A program made the position numbers and the translations under genes. From Gammaproteobacteria bacterium (lineage in GTDB: Bacteria > Pseudomonadota > Gammaproteobacteria > Pseudomonadales > Halieaceae): a DNA stretch of 7,723 bases. The notes under the pieces were generated by a model. That model saw nothing but the letters and a program-made list of their open reading frames with translations. It had not been told where the DNA came from and made no database searches. The stretch is from contig JAOUDU010000113.1 in the NCBI GenBank assembly GCA_029859085.1, forward strand, positions 1-7,723. The letters run 5' to 3'. Of this stretch, positions 5,779 to 7,723 are shown one piece after another (within the stretch, counting starts at the first letter, position 1; each line of letters begins with the position of its first letter).

Positions 5779-7074
5779 TCAGGGAGTTTTGCGCAGGGTC
5801 GCGTAAAAAAGGCCATCCGCCCCCTGTGGTGATGGCAGCAGCTGGCGGCCGCAACCCGCGGGCTGGCCCCAGGCCTGCTCCATTGCCACTCCCGCGGCGT
5901 CCTGTTGCCGGGCCAGGAATTGCCCCACCACCTCGCTGTTTTCCCGGGCCAGCACCGAGCATGTGGCATACAGCAGGGTGCCGCCTGGTTTCAGCAGGGG
6001 CCACAGGCCCTGCAATATCTGTAATTGCAGGCGGGCCAGCTGGTCGATGTCCTCGGGTCGCCGCAGCAGCTTTACATCCGGATGGCGCCTGATGACGCCG
6101 GTGGCGGAGCAGGGGGCATCGACCAGGATACGGTCGAAGCTGGCGGGCTCAAGGGAGGCCCCGGGCCGGCGCGCGTCGCCGACCAGCAGGGTTGCGTGCA
6201 GCCCGAGCCGCTCCAGGTTCTCGGATACTTTCTGCAGCCTGGCCTCATCCACATCCATCGCTACCACTTGCGCCAGCCCGGGCTCGAGTTCCAGCAGGTG
6301 GCAGGCCTTGCCCCCCGGGGCGGCGCAGGCATCGAGAACGCGCTCTCCCGGCGCCGCCTGCAATAACCCGGCGGCGAGCTGGGCGGCCTCATCCTGCACG
6401 CTGGCCTCGCCCTCGGCGAACCCGGGCAACTCGGCCACGTCACAGGGGCTGGCCAGGTAGACGGCCTGGGGCGACAGCTGCCCCGCGCTGGCCTCGAAGC
6501 CGCTGCCCGCCAGTTTCTCGATGTACGCCCGCCGCGATATCCGGCGCGTATTTATGCGCAGCGTCATCGGCGGCTGCAGGTTATTGGCCGCAATGATATC
6601 CGCGGCCGCTGCGGGCCATTGCTCCAGCAGCGCCCGGTAGAGCCATTCGGGATGGCTTGCGGCGGCTGCCTCCCCAAGCCCGGCGGCCAGGGAGGCCCGC
6701 TCCCGCAGGAAACGGCGCAACACCGCGTTGGCCATTCCCTTCGCCCAGGGCTTTTTCAGGGTGGCCACTGCACCCACCGTGGCGGCGACTGCCGCATGAT
6801 CGGGTATCCGGGTACTCTCCAGCTGGTAGAGCCCGCACAACAACAGGCCCTGGATATCGCTGTCCTTGTCACGCAGGGGCTTGTTCAGCAGGCCGGCCAG
6901 CAGGGCCTGCAGGCGCGGCGCCTGGCGCAGGGTGCCATAACAAAGCTGCTGGAGCAGGCCGCGGTCCCGCTCAGAGACCTGGGCCAGCCGGGGTGCCAGT
7001 ACCTGGTTGAGGGACCTGCCGGCCAGAACCTCGCCGAGAACCTGGGCTGCGGCGGCCCTCGGGTCGAGGGCCAT
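5779..7074 (-). CDS. rsmB: 16S rRNA (cytosine-967-C5)-methyltransferase RsmB
   Basis: RsmB uses S-adenosylmethionine to methylate carbon 5 of C967 in 16S rRNA (E. coli numbering). The 431-residue product matches the family length (E. coli 429) and has both expected parts: an N-terminal NusB-like RNA-binding helical domain (about 5-125, with LLQQLCYGTLR at 40-50 and GLYQLESTRIPDHAAVAATV at 81-100) and a Rossmann methyltransferase domain. Motif I is DACAAPGGK (248-256), the next SAM-site acid lies in AMDVDEARL (272-280), and VGDAR is at 298-302. The two catalytic cysteines are C322 in DAPCSATGVIRRHPD and C372 in YATCSV. The ATG at 7074-7072 shares one base with the fmt stop (TGATG), indicating translational coupling, with a GAAGG just upstream. 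The first residues, MALDPRAAAAQVL, look like a normal family start. Confidence 0.97.
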   Translation of the reverse strand: MALDPRAAAAQVLGEVLAGRSLNQVLAPRLAQVSERDRGLLQQLCYGTLRQAPRLQALLAGLLNKPLRDKDSDIQGLLLCGLYQLESTRIPDHAAVAATVGAVATLKKPWAKGMANAVLRRFLRERASLAAGLGEAAAASHPEWLYRALLEQWPAAAADIIAANNLQPPMTLRINTRRISRRAYIEKLAGSGFEASAGQLSPQAVYLASPCDVAELPGFAEGEASVQDEAAQLAAGLLQAAPGERVLDACAAPGGKACHLLELEPGLAQVVAMDVDEARLQKVSENLERLGLHATLLVGDARRPGASLEPASFDRILVDAPCSATGVIRRHPDVKLLRRPEDIDQLARLQLQILQGLWPLLKPGGTLLYATCSVLARENSEVVGQFLARQQDAAGVAMEQAWGQPAGCGRQLLPSPQGADGLFYATLRKTP

Positions 7075-7723
7075 CAGCCTTCGCCCACCGCGGGCAGTTC
7101 GAAACGGCAGCCGGGAGCAAACAGTTCACTGTGGGCGTTGAGGACCTGTTCCGCCGCCAGCGGCCTGCCGCCGGGCAGTTGCAGCTGCTGTACCAGCAAC
7201 TGGCCGCCGCCGCAGCTGACCAGGATTCCCTCGCGGTCTGCCCGCAAGATGGTGCCCGGTGCCCCAGGGGAAGAAGTGCTTCCGGTCGGCACGGCCCGCC
7301 AGATTTTTATGCGCTTCCCGGCAAGGGTGCTGAAGCACACCGGGAACGGGTTGAAAGCGCGGATCGTCCGATCCAGCGTCGCCGCCTCCCGGCGCCAGTC
7401 AATCTCGGCCTGGGGCTTGAGGATTTTTCCGGCGTAGGTGGCCAGCGTATCGTCTTGCGCCCGGGCTTCGCGCTGGTAAGCCGGCAGATCCCCAAGCACT
7501 GCCAGCAGCAGCGGCGGGCCGATCCGGGCGAGCTCGTCGTGCAGGCTCGCGGCGGTGGTTCCAGGGCCTATCCCACAACCCGCCGTCGCCAGCATCTCGC
7601 CGGTGTCCAGTCCCGCATCCATCTGCATTATGGTAATTCCGGTCGCGGTGTCCCCCGCCTCGATCGCCCGCTGTATCGGCGCCGCGCCGCGCCAGCGGGG
7701 CAGCAGCGAGGCGTGGACATTGA
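7074..7723 (-). CDS. fmt: Methionyl-tRNA formyltransferase, C-terminal part (5' end beyond the window)
   Basis: Fmt transfers a formyl group from 10-formyltetrahydrofolate to Met-tRNA(fMet) for translation initiation. The reading frame is open from the right edge (first full codon at 7721-7719) to the TGA at 7076-7074, giving 215 codons; the family is about 310-320 residues, so about 105 N-terminal residues are missing. The first visible residues, NVHASLLPRWRGAAPIQRAI, carry the catalytic Asn and His (E. coli N106 and H108), and the catalytic Asp (E. coli D144) lies in DAGLDTG about 36 residues on. The C-terminal tRNA-binding barrel is recognisable from IRAFNPFPV and APGTIL to NAHSELFAPG near the end. 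An internal ATG at 7628 is not the true start, since conserved catalytic residues lie upstream. The stop overlaps the rsmB start. In most Gammaproteobacteria def precedes fmt, so def probably lies just beyond the right edge. Confidence 0.97.
   Translation of the reverse strand, partial: NVHASLLPRWRGAAPIQRAIEAGDTATGITIMQMDAGLDTGEMLATAGCGIGPGTTAASLHDELARIGPPLLLAVLGDLPAYQREARAQDDTLATYAGKILKPQAEIDWRREAATLDRTIRAFNPFPVCFSTLAGKRIKIWRAVPTGSTSSPGAPGTILRADREGILVSCGGGQLLVQQLQLPGGRPLAAEQVLNAHSELFAPGCRFELPAVGEG

Noticed and set aside
7074..7628. A shorter fmt starting at the ATG at 7628
   Set aside because: The frame continues upstream to the window edge through the conserved NVHASLLP block with catalytic Asn and His, so the true start lies outside the window.

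Overview
The window is a GC-rich stretch of gammaproteobacterial chromosome made of housekeeping genes. The closest resemblance is to aquatic or marine Pseudomonas-like or Cellvibrionales-like groups. Three things support this: a separate GlyQ/GlyS glycyl-tRNA synthetase whose alpha subunit reads like the Pseudomonas form, the fmt-rsmB-trkA order typical of Gammaproteobacteria, and trkH directly behind trkA. In Pseudomonas, glyS/glyQ and trkA-rsmB-fmt-def both lie near the replication origin, so this may be an origin-proximal region. That placement is inference, and no origin is visible here. I see no mobile element, phage gene, CRISPR array, tRNA or rRNA.

Layout. Bases 1-1824 (minus strand) carry glyS (N-terminal 290 codons; the rest lies beyond the left edge) and glyQ, separated by 3 bp. 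Bases 1825-2006 are a divergent intergenic region with an imperfect inverted repeat holding outward-facing -10 elements, followed by several small hairpins in the djlA leader. Bases 2007-2801 (plus strand) are djlA, a membrane-anchored J-domain co-chaperone. Bases 2816-7723 (minus strand) form a probable operon read as fmt (5' end beyond the right edge), rsmB, trkA and trkH. It converges on djlA with only 14 bp between the stop codons.

Function. fmt formylates initiator Met-tRNA, rsmB methylates 16S rRNA and glyQS charges tRNA-Gly, so most of the window serves translation. trkA and trkH together form a potassium uptake system with its cytoplasmic nucleotide-binding regulator and membrane pore. 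djlA is a DnaK partner at the inner membrane. All six families show their expected key residues, and every gene fully inside the window looks intact.

I did not find an undescribed system. The points worth a second look are small: the glyQ/djlA divergent promoter region, a single DnaA-box-like 9-mer and two palindromes between rsmB and trkA, a hairpin formed by the last codons of trkH, and a serine-rich first selectivity filter in TrkH.
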